From positions 18,680,001-18,744,000 of the forward strand of contig OX467086.1 in the NCBI GenBank assembly GCA_950106755.1: DNA of 64,000 nt, given 5' to 3'. Shown one piece after another: positions 12,201-24,899 of the stretch. A program made the position numbers and the translations under genes. The notes under the pieces were generated by a model. The model made no database searches and had not been told where the DNA came from. It saw only the letters and a list, made by a program, of their open reading frames with translations. Every line of letters starts with the position of its first letter. Within the stretch, counting starts at the first letter, position 1. The stretch is from Climacium dendroides (Eukaryota > Streptophyta > Bryopsida > Hypnales > Climaciaceae).

Positions 12201-15200
12201 TGAACAAGACGAGAGAGTTTACCATATCCATGTGCATCATTGGACCTAACATGTTCATATTTGTTAAGATGGGTGTGATCCAGAGCACCAATATTGTGAT
12301 GTGAGTGTCCAGAGCTTTGAGAACTAGTACTGATACAGATCTGAGGTTTCAAATTTAGGGCAACTAAAACAGCTCCAATTTCAAGGAAATCCTACCATTT
12401 CCAAAAAACATGAGGATCAACTTGTTGAAGTCTGTCTGCTGCTTCAACATGCTTGGAATGCAACCTTTGTGAACACCATCCAACTCCCCCAAATCACTCC
12501 AGGCAAGGGCAAGGACTGGCAAGAACAGTGAAGCATACATTCTAGAATACCATATATCGATTGATCCATGGAATAGGTGAGAACATCTTCAATTTTAATC
12601 ACCTTTCCAACTATATTTTTGCTTGTCTTTGAATCATTTTCATTGCAGCTGAGCAACTCAAGCTTCACTCTTCTATTTATCTGCACCAAGTATTTTCAAT
12701 ACCACAGATCTGGAGATCTATAATGGGCCTCACATATTCTGAATCTTTGTTTTAGATTTCAATGGAAGTTGCAGGCATATGATTTGTTTTGTAGATGTGG
12801 TCCTCAGAAACATTCAGTACCCAGAAGTTGATTCATCCATGCATCAGAAAATCATACAACTCTCAATATTCATGTAACATTTTGAAATGCCTCCTCCATT
12901 GTTTGTAGTTTTGACGTTTGATGGACCACCCCAGAGAATACCACTCCTGTGAGTATTTATGCTTGAGAAGGTTCAATTCAACATCCTACCACGGCACAAA
13001 CCATGACTAGTTGCACAGGTCACTCCCCATCTTTGCTCTATTGTCTATTCTCTGAGCTTTTCAATCTCCAAAAAACATGACCTGTTGGGTGAACAGTTTA
13101 ATCTCGAACAATATGTTCTGTATGTTCAATGAGCAACTAAATCAGCATGCTCTTGCAAAGGTCTCACAATTTTGGGGAGTTGAAATGCCCTTCTTAACAG
13201 GATGGAATGGTGATCAATGTTCACACTTTGCACCTCTTTGGAAGGTCCTAAAGTACTTGGATGGTGGACAATAGATTATGAGTTAGATTTTACTGTATTG
13301 CCTTGTTGAGGATGGCAAAGTTTTTGCAAACAGATGTCACATATCCTCACCTTCATGTTGGAGAGACTTACCAACATTTGGCAGCTAAGCAACTAACTGA
13401 AATGTGAAGGAGTACCTGGTTTTAAACATACAACAATAAGCTATTCAAATGTCAACAATTTGTTGAATATTTGGCAGAAGTGCTGAGGAAAGACAACTTG
13501 CACGTTCAAATCTACAAAGATACCATGACTTTACATCGAATTAGGGCATCACCACCAGGCTCCTAAGAGAAGTCTAGGTTTTGGGTTGAAAAGAAAGGAG
13601 GGATCCATTTTCCAGATTCCAGAAAATTGGTTAGCTCCACTCATGGCCTCTTTAAGAGGCCACTTGCAAGGTCAAAATGCACTTCAGAATTCAAAAAACA
13701 AGGCGAAGATATCGGATGTAAAAATTCCCACTATGTCTATCATTGTAACTAAATGAAATGAAGGTTGCATTCAAATTTCTTTGTTTGGATCCCAACTTTC
13801 AAAATGTGGTCATTCAACTTCCTACAATGAAGCTCCCCACTCAATGAAGTTGAATCTTCTATTCCTGATTTACATCACCTAATTAGTGTACAATAGTTTT
13901 TGCCTATTTTGGTTGGATAACCTCAAGGTCTAAATTCCATTTACTTATGAATTGGATCCAGTTCAAATTTAGCATGCAACTTAATGTTAAAGCAAAATTC
14001 TTTTGAGAATGGCTAACAAATAATTGTCGTTTAAGTGAAGTACAACATTGACATTTTTATAGAGAATCCAAACTTTGGATGAATGACAAATTCAATACAA
14101 TAATAATGTGAATTCCACCTTTTAAGAGATTAAAATATTGTGTCTGGTTTGATTAAGGTTTGCATTACAAAGGACTTGATTGAGTACCATTTATTCAAAA
14201 TTGCATCATTACCTAGAAAAAACTTTGTGTGTTGTTTGCAATTCATTGTTACTATGAGTAATGTAGTTTTAAACCTTGCTTGCTATGCAACGTTGTGTTT
14301 CATATCATTTTCACCTAATGAAACTTATTTCTTGGCAAAGAATTTGCAAATAAAACTTCACATTTGTGCAAACCAACATCCTAAATTTGGTCCCCATATG
14401 AATCACAAAAGCGCCATAGGAGGTGAAAAGCAACAAGTTTCCAAGTTAAAGAAAGTTTTTTTTTGTCTCACATTGTTTTACAAGCCCTGCTCAAGTCTTG
14501 CAAACACACCATATTTTTCAAGCTAGCTCCTATTTTTGGGCCATCGTTACAAACAAGGCATCTAGTTTGGGGGGCCAGTGAAGCAAGTTTTGCAAACTAG
14601 CTTGGAAAGGTGATCCATTTTGCAAGCCCAATGGGCATCCTCTAACAAGTTTTAAATTTGGAATAGATCAAGGGAAATCATATGTATGGTGAATATGCTC
14701 ATTCAATTTGCAATTTTAGATTTTAAACTCATAGGAGATTCTAGTCCAATTTATGTTTTAACAAAAGCAAGTGAGTGGTGAATGCTACACTAGTAGAAAC
14801 ATGGGATAAGGAAATGACCCAAAAGAACACCTACAATTCATCTATCTTGTCATGTGGATCTTTTTGTACATATATTAGGTCATTTCTTTGATCTACACAA
14901 GCACTAAGTTCCTACTTTCCTGTTACAATTTAGTATAAAGTCAGGAAATCCTATTTATACTATGATTTAGAAGCCATCCTATTTGTACCACTATTAATCA
15001 GTAGTGTACATTTTAAATCTTCAAATGTACTCCAATGATTTATAGTAGATACAAAATGACACCAACGTTTCTTTGGCATGAAATAATATGGTCTCTTATC
15101 TTAAGTTTCCATTTTTATGCTCCATCAATTTGCAATATACATAGAGTCCTATCATCAATCAAAATCAAGGCTTGCCATTTTGTGGTATATAAAATCTAGT

Positions 15201-15302
15201 TGGAAAATATCATTGGTATTCACCATAAAAGTCTGTTGCAATCAATTTGTGTCAAACAAAACCATATTGAGTTTCATGTTACGTCTTATTCAATATTTCT
15301 TA
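9290..15302. other. Intergenic DNA without recognised genes
   Basis: I see no coding region, RNA gene or element with definable ends. Base composition is closer to neutral at 11.0-13.7 kb, with short ORFs (11242-11442 +, 12444-12689 -, 13077-13274 +) that match nothing known to me and have no supporting splice context. The 128-residue frame at 14140-14526 has no recognisable domain and is probably chance. Near 14600, 'AATGGGCATCCTC' resembles one end of a MITE whose partner I could not find. Confidence 0.4.
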
Positions 15303-15496
15303 GAGCATCCATAGTTCAATTGGTATATTAGCCCTCTAAATGTATTTATAATTTTTAAATGACATATAATTAGAACTTAAAATTTGAATCATTGGAAGCT
15401 CATCTAATGATAAAAATTTCAAGTTCTAATTATGCACCATTCAAAAGTTAGAAATACATTTGGAGGTCCAATATACCAATTGGACTAAAGATGCTC
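15303..15496. mobile_element. 194-bp Tourist-like (PIF/Harbinger) MITE
   Basis: Termini GAGCATCCATAGTTCAATTGG and ...CCAATTGGACTAAAGATGCTC are inverted repeats. The 3-bp duplication TTA lies at 15300-15302 and 15497-15499. A TTA target and a GAGCATC-type terminus fit Tourist/Harbinger MITEs. The interior is AT-rich and symmetrical (AAATGTATTT / AAATACATTT). Non-coding. Confidence 0.8.
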
Positions 15497-15999
15497 TTAT
15501 TTTAAGAAAGGACTCCAATATGGTATGAGAAATTTGAAACTAAAATAACTTTGAATTTGCAAGTTTCCAAATTATTAAATGGGATATGTTTCATGATGTT
15601 TTTCATGTAACTTTCAAATTGCATGAATTTATCACCAACTTTCAACCTCCATATCTCTAAATTATTCAATACCTCCAATGTTTCAATTAATTCAAAAATT
15701 ATAATTTAGAATTTCAAAAGTGAGTCTAGAATGATGGGACATACGCCATTGACTATTATTTACACTTAATCATAAGAGGGTGCAACCATTGTAAAGTAGA
15801 TAATGTCATTTCCAATGTAGGGGTAACAATGCAAAGTTCAAAACCACGTATTCAAGTTGAATTTTGTAATTTTTCTACCATTGAATTAAAAAAAAATTCA
15901 TTTACAGAGAATTTTTAAAAAAATGCATCTTCTAATAATTTGTGTATGTCAAAGAATGTAGATATAGTTGGGGGATTCTAAAATATACTAAAAATGACC

Positions 16000-16920
16000 T
16001 TTTGAAGCCAATGGCACAATCCATTTGTGATTTGGAGATAATCTCCAAAAGTTAGAAATTGGTTCAATGTAAAAAGTCAAAATTGATAATTTGGGATTAA
16101 AATCCCAATCGATAAGATTACCACGAGGAAATGAGAGGAGGTGAGTGCCCTTGGAAGAGTATAGAAAGGCATCTTTTTTCCTCTCAATTCACCCTCATTT
16201 GTGTATTTGGGTCCGTTAGGTACTTGGGTCCAATTTATGTTGGAATCTTGACAATTTTAGCCAAGAAACCATAACGGTGTTTTTGGAGCCTTTTTGCTCT
16301 ATTGTTTGTGTTTTCCAAGCTTTGTAAAGGACTTCAAGGTCCCTTCTTATACATCCCTTTTTTTTTTTAATCTTTATGCACGTGTTGTGAGCCCTCTTTC
16401 TTGTACTAACTCCTTATTGTACGAGTTTATTTAAGTTTTGCTGAGTTCCTTTTTGTTGTACTAATCCTAGAATAACCTTCCACCATACCTTGACAATGCC
16501 GCCTTGGGGGGCTTCTAGTATGAGTATTTGTTGAGTTTATTGTATTAACCAAGTGTTCTACTAACTTGTGTGTGTATTCAAGTTTTGTATTAACTAGCTC
16601 GTATTAACTTATTTTTGTACCATCAAAGTTATGTTGTAAGTAACCTTGTCTTACGACAAAGCTTTGGCTCCCCTATATGTGAAATCCTCTAGTTTGTGAT
16701 AGAAATTAAAAATTCGGTGAAGCTATTGTCCCCTACCTTATGTTCAATGTCTAGTTGACAAACTAAACCTTTTCTTTTGGTTGTTTTTATTTAGGCCTAA
16801 ATTCCCTAGACAGCAAAGCTTCACCTTAGCATTACTTTCTTTTGTATCTCCCCTTTTGGGAGTGCACCAAAGGGGAGTGCACTCCCCTTTTTTTTATGTT
16901 AGCATGTAAACAAAACTTTG
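16000..16920 (+). repeat. LTR-like repeat with promoter-like core (relative inverted at 35.1-36.1 kb)
   Basis: In order it shares 'GATAAGATTACC', an 'AGTATAGAAAGGCATC...CCTCTCA' block, 'GGACTTCAAGGTCCC' and repeated GTACTAA with the reverse complement of 35090-36130, where the block reads 'AGTATATAAAGGCTCTC'. A TATA-like core followed by a pyrimidine-rich start resembles the U3-R part of a plant LTR. Ends and coding partner are not visible. Hairpin CTCCCCTTTTGGGAGTGCAC / AGTGCACTCCCC lies at 16849-16890. Confidence 0.35.
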
Positions 16921-17599
16921 GACCCCCTATATATTTTTTGAATTTTAAATAAAATTAAATGAAAAAATATGAATAGATTTTCCTACTTTGAAAGTTTATG
17001 TTTTGAATTTTTGATATTTTTATTTGTTAATAATAATTAGTTATAAATTTTTGAAGTAAAAAATACACTGTAGAATTGAAAAATAACTTTCACACCCTTA
17101 TATTATATAAGAAAAAATTGTCTAAAAAATGAACCAAAAATTCCTAAAAATAATTTTTTTATTAAAAGCTCATTTTGATTTGAATATTGATGCAATGGTC
17201 ATCTAAATGTGTTCTCTAAAAATATTTGAGTTAAAAAAACATGCCATTTTAGTGCATTTTTAACCTCTTCTAGAAATCATTCCATATTTTATTTGAGTTT
17301 GAAATTTTGTAAGTAGAATTCTATAGTTATTAGTAAACAATGCTCAAATTTTGAAGTTAAAATTATAGTTTATTAGAAACCACTTGTTCGCACGTGGTTT
17401 GTTGTAGTAGAACTAAGTGCACCTTCTAGGGTATCCAATTTTTATTATTGTTAGTGGATTCCCTTAAAGTAAACCTAAAAAAAAATTGGTTTGGATAAAC
17501 CAAAACTTAGCCCAAAGAGGGTTCAAAAATTTTAGATTTGAGTCAAACCAGAGAGGGCCCAAAATTTCAGATTTGTAAAAGTCAACCAATGTTGACTAG

Positions 17600-19560
17600 G
17601 CCTTGATGTCCTCCAAATCAGAATAATTGCAACTCAATTGAGAGGCTAAAGTGATTTTAGAGTACAATTCAAAAGCTTGCTACTTGCTAGATTAATCCAA
17701 AATATGAAGAAATCACCCGTGGAGTCTAGATCTTGCCTCTAACATACTAGACCTCAACTAAACTACCAATACAAGTGCCACAATGAGCTCTAAATTGTAA
17801 AAGACCTAGTAGTGAATGAGAGGATGAAGTTACAAATTAGATGGTGAAGGCTAACAATTAAGATAAGATTAGGAGGAAAATCTCAACAATCTTTCTGGTC
17901 CAATAAAGTGTGGATTAGATAGTTATTGGAGTAGCTCAATTAGAAAATAGGAACATACATCATTAACCTAGAGAAGAATGATGGTAGTTATGAAGGTGGT
18001 TCAAGTGTAAGACTGACAAATGCAACCACTACAATCAATACTTCCATGGAAATAGTGTTAGAAAAAAAGAAGAGTGGAAAAAATAAAAAATAAGTAATAT
18101 GGATTAGGAAGGAATCTTCCAAAATTTCACAGACCACTCAAGGACAAGGGTAGGTATTAGTGTAAGTGGTCATCAAACCTCTTTTTGAAAATGGAACAAA
18201 GGTAGTTGGGGGCTCATTAAGGGCATAAGGGGATCTTGTAGAAGTAAAAGAAAAAGGGTGGAAAGAGAATTTAGAGACTCTTTAAAATTATATTAGAATT
18301 CCAATTGTACTTAAGCGGTGAGCATTATCAAAGTAGATTAAAGAATAATGAAACAAGAAAGGGAATATCGTGAAGCTATGGCCAACTACCAAGAGGATGC
18401 TGAACCCAAGGTTTCACTTCTAAAACTCTCTTTTTTGCGTTTTAAATCTTTAAGTTAGCCATTGTTAATTAGGTTGAGAGATAGGTGTAAAAGGATGGAA
18501 AGACATTTTAATAGAGAGTGTTTAGAGGTTTCCAAAAAGATCTCACACTTAAAAATCCAATTTAAAACAAGGAAGTTAGCCTAGAATGAAGTTTAGGACT
18601 TAAATTGGATGAAGAAATGTTAGAAGTGTCCAAATAGAGTGGAAGAGTATTTTAAAAAAATATTAAATATATAAAACTTAGAACCATAACCAAATTTAGT
18701 TATCAATTACTAATTAGGAGTAATAAGTGGATGAAGTTTTAAACACTAATTAACGGTCAAACTTCATCTACACATAACTTTCACTAGGAAAGTTCAAATT
18801 AGAAGTGTCTTATGTTTTTGGGAAGCTAGTAATAGACTCTAACTAAAAAAATGATAAACATTAAAAAAATAGTAATTTATCAAAAATCAGACCATGAGGT
18901 AGAATACATGCAAATAGGAATTAGAATTAAGAAATCAAGAATAAGTTAGAAATTTAACAATAGAAATTGGAAGAACACACTTAGAGGATTCCATAACTAG
19001 TTTAGTTTTCTATAGCTAGTTCATAGTTTAGAAGTTGGAATAGAATGAAGTTTAGATGAGCAAACAGATGAAACCATAGTAGAAACTTTTCATCCAAGTC
19101 AAAACTTGGAACAAATTAAGATTAAAGCAAACCAAGGAAGCTTAAATTTTTTGAAATAAAAATCAAATAGGAAACCCAATAAAAGCCTTGGATGAAGTTT
19201 CAAGTCCTTTTAAGAGGCCTAAACTTCATCCTTTGATAATTTTTGCTAGGAAGGTCTGAATTTGAAGTGTTTTACATTTTTGGAATTTGTAGTAAAAAGT
19301 CTACAATTTAGAATAGTTAGTTTCAAAGATAATATTTTTAGAAAACCACAGCAGCTTGTTAAATGGCTAAATTAAGCACTTGAATGTGATTAGGTAGATT
19401 TTCTTTAAATTTCTTTTTTTGAAATTGCATACCTCCATAATAATAAGAGTCCATTGCTTGAAATGGTCATTGAAAAAACACTTAGACACCCGTTAGTAGA
19501 AGAAATTAAAACGAACAAAAAAGAATTTGTTGTGAAGTTATTTATCAGGGGTGGATAAAA
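17600..19560 (-). repeat. Long dispersed repeat, copy 1 (palindromic GGATGAAGTTT modules)
   Basis: The module 'GGATGAAGTTT - spacer - AACTTCATC' occurs near 18733 and again near 19195, about 460 bp apart, each followed by an 'AGGAAAGTTC' or 'AGGAAGGTCTG' tract and 'GAAGTGT'. The block ends with 'CCATTGCTTG...AGACACCC', also found at 51095-51137. Related blocks lie at 24900-26511 plus 34570-35050 (inverted) and at 49560-51320. No coding frame is seen; this may be the interior of a non-autonomous retroelement. Confidence 0.4.
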
Positions 19561-20014
19561 AACAATCACAAAAGTCAAGTGACAAACTTACCAAATGTTA
19601 TGAGCGACATTAACTGGTACGTTTGTTGCTTCATTAGAATGTACTTGCATGATCTAAATATGAATTTATTGTATTTGAATTTGTTTTGATTCTCATTTAA
19701 ATGCATTATACAAATCTATTAAGCACAAGCATGGCAAAAGTACAATTCTAGCTACATTGCACCAAGTTAGGAATTTTGGAGTTCTGCCCCTCGCCAATTT
19801 CAAAGACCTCATTTCCCTTGAAGAATACTAATATTATGAGATGGTCAAGGCGATGAGACCAAGTTGGTTTTCCTTGACAATCATTGTCTTCATCTCCTTC
19901 TTATATAGAGAATAATCGTCTTTCTAATTTTTAAAATATTTATTTATTTATTTTTAATTTTAATTTGCAAGATATATATAATTCCTTTGGCATCCTATTT
20001 TCCAATTGTTGTAG

Positions 20015-21475
20015 GAGACTGTAGTAGCCATTGATGAAGTAGCTCGAGAGTATACAATACAAATATTATTCTAAGAAAGCATTGCTCCAAGTGTTTGAAA
20101 AACAATGAATAATGCCTCAAACAAGTTTGTGAAGGTTGTTCATGCCAAAGACTTTGATGTGGCAAATCCAAAGAATGGAAATGTTTTTTTGAAAGAGGTA
20201 AAAATTCATTTCTCCTCTATTTATAATTGCAATTTCAAAATTTGTTATTATATTTGTTTCACTCTAATATAAATGTTATCATATATTTAGATTGATTGAC
20301 ACTTCATCCAAAATCTAATTCTCAAAATGACAATTAAAAAGCTACAAAAGTTTGCCACTAGTAACATTAAATCAAAACATAAGGCGCAGTAGTTAAGGTG
20401 GTGGAATGCATCGTCAATTATTTGACAATCTTATTGCTTTCTAGGGTTTACATATAAGGACCTCTTCTGAGATTCCTAAATCAATAAGACATCTTTTTGG
20501 ATTGAGGTATTGTTCTAACATCACAAATCAACTTTTCAATTAAAATTATTATGGTTTAATTTTGATTTTTTTAACATTCTCTAATTCATTTTAATAGTTA
20601 AACAAGGTAATTGTTAGGATGGTTACAAACATTTGCAAAGATGAAAATATCATTGTGAACTGAATTCTCTGATTATTTTGAAAGATGGTGCATCTTTCTT
20701 TGGGACAAAACATTCACTCCATTATTTGGAAACAAAGATCATAAACTCTATACAAAAAATTTGTATTTAAGGAATTCTCTGGAATTGAGAGTACAATAAG
20801 ATGTGTTCTATATAGATACTACCATTTTACTACAATTGTTTTCATCTATAATTATTTAAGGTTGTATTGTCTTTTAATTTTTATCTATTACATAATTTGT
20901 TCTTCTTGTTTATGTTTTATGAGCTGATTTCTCATCATGTCAACTTCAAATATTCCATGCGAGATCTATTCTCTACAAATGCAATCTTGATAGAGGTCGT
21001 GCCACCCTTTTTCCTTTTTTGACTACAAAAAGACTCTAATATTTGTAAATTTACATTTTAGCAATTGAAGAAATTCAAAGCTATATACTTAAAAGTAAGA
21101 GGGTAGTACATTGATTGTCATCAAAACTACATTCCAAATTCAGAGGTTGCAAACAAAACAACTCTTGATGGTGGAAAATTTCCTCTTGTATACAAGAAGA
21201 GAATCCCAAAGAAATTCAACCACAAGAGAAGGCACTAAAAAAAAGTGGCTTACAAAGAAGAAGAAGGAAGAGATAGAAAAGGCAAAAAAAGATGGCGGAG
21301 AAAGAGAAGGTAGAGAAAAAAAGGCCAAAAACGAACTTGTAGTCGTGCCCTTGGAGAGTCATGAGACGATACCTATGTTAGACCAAGGCTATGATGACGA
21401 TTTTGCACTTGCTACTCTAGATTTTTTTATCACATGTTATTCATATTATTGTGTAGAGAGAGGTTTGCCTTAGGA
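20015..21475 (+). pseudogene. Relic of the permuted methyltransferase-like family (N-terminal part only)
   Basis: An exon-like segment at 20015-20197 is bounded by a TTGTAG acceptor and a GAG|GTAAAA donor. It reads as 61 codons with two in-frame stops. It aligns with the 65-codon exon 41771-41965: shared A-x-D-x-A-R-x-Y, TM-N/R-x2-S, K-F/Y-x-K, a late A-N and a closing L-x-E directly before the phase-0 donor. A lysine-rich frame at 21111-21473 (KKKKEEIEKAKKDG) resembles the lysine-rich region of that copy near 43530-43650. The methyltransferase motifs of the other copies are absent. The alignment is by eye and short, so homology is likely rather than certain. Confidence 0.4.
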
Positions 21476-24400
21476 AATTACAGTGGATGAATCTACTATT
21501 CTCCGAAGTGACTCAAGATGACCCTATTATAGCGGTCATGGACAGTGAGAGGGGAAACGAATACAGGTGAGCCTTGTTGCCCAGTTACAAGGCCAAACGG
21601 AATTTGTTCAGGCCTCTTCTTGGAAGCAGCTCCTCGTGCGCAACCAAGGACTTCAGGAAAGCTTTACCATTAATGGATTCTAGCTACAACAATAAATGAT
21701 TTGTTAAAAAGTTCAGTTGAATCTTCAAATCTTCAAATTGTTTCCCATTGGCCTATCTTGTCGGTGGCTCTAAATAGGTTTAAAGGTTAAGATAGGTGAT
21801 AAGAACCCATAGGCCTTGAATGGGTAAAACGAAATGGCCAAACTACAAGTTGAATTGTTTGAAGGATTGGGTCCTAATTTCAAACCCACAATGATTAATA
21901 AACATGCTTCACCAATGAAAACAAAAAAATACAACCATGTCAGTGATTAATCCTACTTCATCATCTCTACCACACAAAAAGAAGTTAAGTAATGGTTTCA
22001 CCCATGCCATCCATAACAACAAAGTTTACAAAGAAAAACAAGTCACAAGTCACAACACATAAGTCTTCAAAGTCTTATTTATTTTCTAAATTCCAAACTC
22101 CAACTCCTACTCCATTGTCGAATTTTGATCTAGTATTGTTGTTTTATCAAAAGTCCAAATGAGCCCAATGATAGCTTTTAAAAAAATTAGTACAATTTTG
22201 TACTTCTTCTCCTAATTTCAACTCATTTTAATACTTTATTCAAATTTTGTGGCTATCCAAAGTTTTGGCCTTGAAAAAAGAGGGCAATAGACCTCTCTTC
22301 ACTTCACTACTCACAATTTATTTATACAAATTCCAAATTGAATGAAAGAATAGCTTTATGAAAAGCCAATATAATTTCCTATACTCTCACTAAACTTTAG
22401 TGCAAAAAAGAGACTTGTCCATTTTTTATGGCTAGTCGAAGTTTCAACTTTTTTACATAAAAGGTAGCAGACCTCCCTCCACTTAAACTAGTACAGCTTT
22501 TGATTAACAACTCCAAATCAAATAAGTGAAATTAATTTAGAAACATTACACCATGATACACAACTCCTTCAATTTTTATTCCAAAATTCTCCCAATACAA
22601 CACACTATGACCTTTCAAATATTCAAGCCTTACAAGCAACAATGAAAGAGATGATGAATAGTATCCATTTTTTCTTCTACCTTATCTTTTACCTAAACTA
22701 CACAAGTCAAGTGGATTTCAGCCTACAATTTAACCATGTAGCTCTCCTAATACCTATTGGTAATGAAATTTGACTCTAAAATCAATTTCATGTCCCTAAT
22801 TAGAAAATAAATAAATCCAAAGTTACTAGAAGACAAACTATTTGAATATTTTTCCCGTATAATTTTATATACACAAAATTAATTTAGAAAAACACTCCAA
22901 TTATGGAATAAAAAATTAAAAAATTAATATATGTTTAATTGAAGTAAAAAATAGAGGTAAAAAATAGAGGTAAAAAATAGAGGTCTAATCGGAATATCAT
23001 TCCATTTGTAAGAATTTGAGGATGCGTTTGATGGTAGTAGCAATTTAATTTGTATGATTCACCTTAGCTAAAGGATTAACTGGTCCTTCTAATCATTGCT
23101 GGTGACCATGACTCCCCTCGATAGGCCTGACCATACAATAATATTGATCATTGTTTAATTCTTCAAAACATCTTTCAAATATTGTTTCATAGCTGTTGGA
23201 CTCAACGCATTCAACTTGCAATAAGATCATCAATGCTCGAGCATTACAATGAAGATTCCCGTGCCATTGTTGCTCCATGCGAGGTTGTTTCGGTGGTCGA
23301 GATGGCCCAACGTCATCTTGTAATCACCCATACAACAATGAAAAATTCAGCAACAGTTGAGATTGATCTAATAGTTGCAATAAAAAAAATTCAATTCACA
23401 TTTTGATTGAGATTTTTCATCTTGAGACTTAGAAAAAACCCTCTAATTCAACATAGTTTAATCTAAATGAAAAACAAAAACAAAAACTAACATCAAGATG
23501 ATGAAGTTTTCAAGTGAATCCTTCTTTATAGTTGCATGTTATAGTAGTGAAAAGGTGTCACCTTGAAGCTACCTCAAATGACGTCATTCTCTTTATTATT
23601 TTATAAATATTAAAATCCATCTATATATTGTAAATATACATATCTTTACATAATACCTGCATTTACAACACAACAATGCCACTACTAATAGAATTTAAAA
23701 AAAAATTCATGTTCCTTTCAATCAGCTCTTTTATAATAGAGCCACACTCTATTCATGTCTTTGTAGAATGCACTTCTATCACCACTCTCTTGAATAGTTT
23801 ACAAGAGTCCACTAGTCCTAATCCTTAATGAATAGCATTGGTGTAGTTATAGAATCTATAGAGAATGTATAAATAACATAATTTTTTTGTTAAATTCTTT
23901 GTTTTTCATAGTTTTGTTGTACTTGAGAGGCTATTATGTAAATACTACTAGTAAATAGATTTTGCTACAAAATATCATCAATAGATAGTTAGGAGTGAAT
24001 GAAAGGAATGCAATCTATAGTGGCGGTTTGAACCAATCTCGTGAAGTAGGTGAAAAATAATTGTCAGATGGAATAGAAGGATAGTCTGGAAAAGAGTCTA
24101 AAGCTTCTGCAGTGGTTGAGGCCGATAGTGTGTGTGTGAGCAATTGATTTAATTTTCGGTGAAAATTCAATGTGGTGAGGAATTAATCTATTGTGTTGGT
24201 GTTGGTGTTTGTCTGCTTGACTTGGAAATGTGTTGAATTGTTTGATGTTAACGGAGTGATATGGTAAAGAAGAGAGAAACAATTGTAAAACAGTGATGAA
24301 ATATAATGTTGAAGTTGAATGAAGATTTGGAGTTTATATGTGCGGTGCTCAATTGGGTTTAATGTGTGTATGTTTGTTTGATTCTTTGTGGTTGGAGTCC

Positions 24401-24899
24401 ATTGTGAGTTAATGCGTGATGTGGTGGTGATCTATAGTTAGTGTATTGTAATTGTTGTTGAAAATGTGCTAATATAGATATGAATCAATTGTGTGTTATA
24501 ATTTGGGCTAAGCAAGAAATCCATAGCATTAGTTTGGAAAAATATCCATTATGGTGAATGATTGAGAATGTTTGGCTATGTGTATGGATTTAATAGTAAT
24601 TATTGGTATAAGTGAATTATGACTACAGAATTTGTTAAATTGTTATGAAAATTGGTGGAAGTCATAACTAAGAATCTGCGTAAAACAATAGTTAAGTTCA
24701 AGTAGGTCTATTTAAGAAGTTTATTTGGGAATTAAATTTACATCAATTGAGAAGGATAGATATTGATAGTTATGCTGTACAATGGATCAAGAAGAAAACT
24801 CAATGAGATCAATGGCCTGAGTTATGTGAATGTGAATGCTTATTTACCCACCCTTGATAAATGAGCAAATACAACTAGGTTATTATGTTGGTTCTTATC
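21476..24899. other. Intergenic DNA without recognised genes
   Basis: No supported gene. A patch at 23090-23400 has opposing short ORFs and more even base composition, without a family match. A 13-bp unit GTAAAAAATAGAG is repeated three times at 22944-22982. The rest is AT-rich and uninformative. Confidence 0.4.
22944..22982. repeat. 13-bp tandem repeat, three copies
   Basis: GTAAAAAATAGAG occurs three times in direct succession without mismatch. Minisatellite-like; no function suggested. Confidence 0.85.

Noticed and set aside
14140..14526. 128-codon ORF
   Set aside because: No recognisable domain, no supporting neighbours and ordinary AT-rich composition; length is within chance for this window.
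14788..15006. Possible CACTA-type MITE (CACTAGTAGAAA ... AATCAGTAGTG)
   Set aside because: The inner bases of the two ends do not pair, and the 3-bp flanks (CTA versus TAC) do not match.
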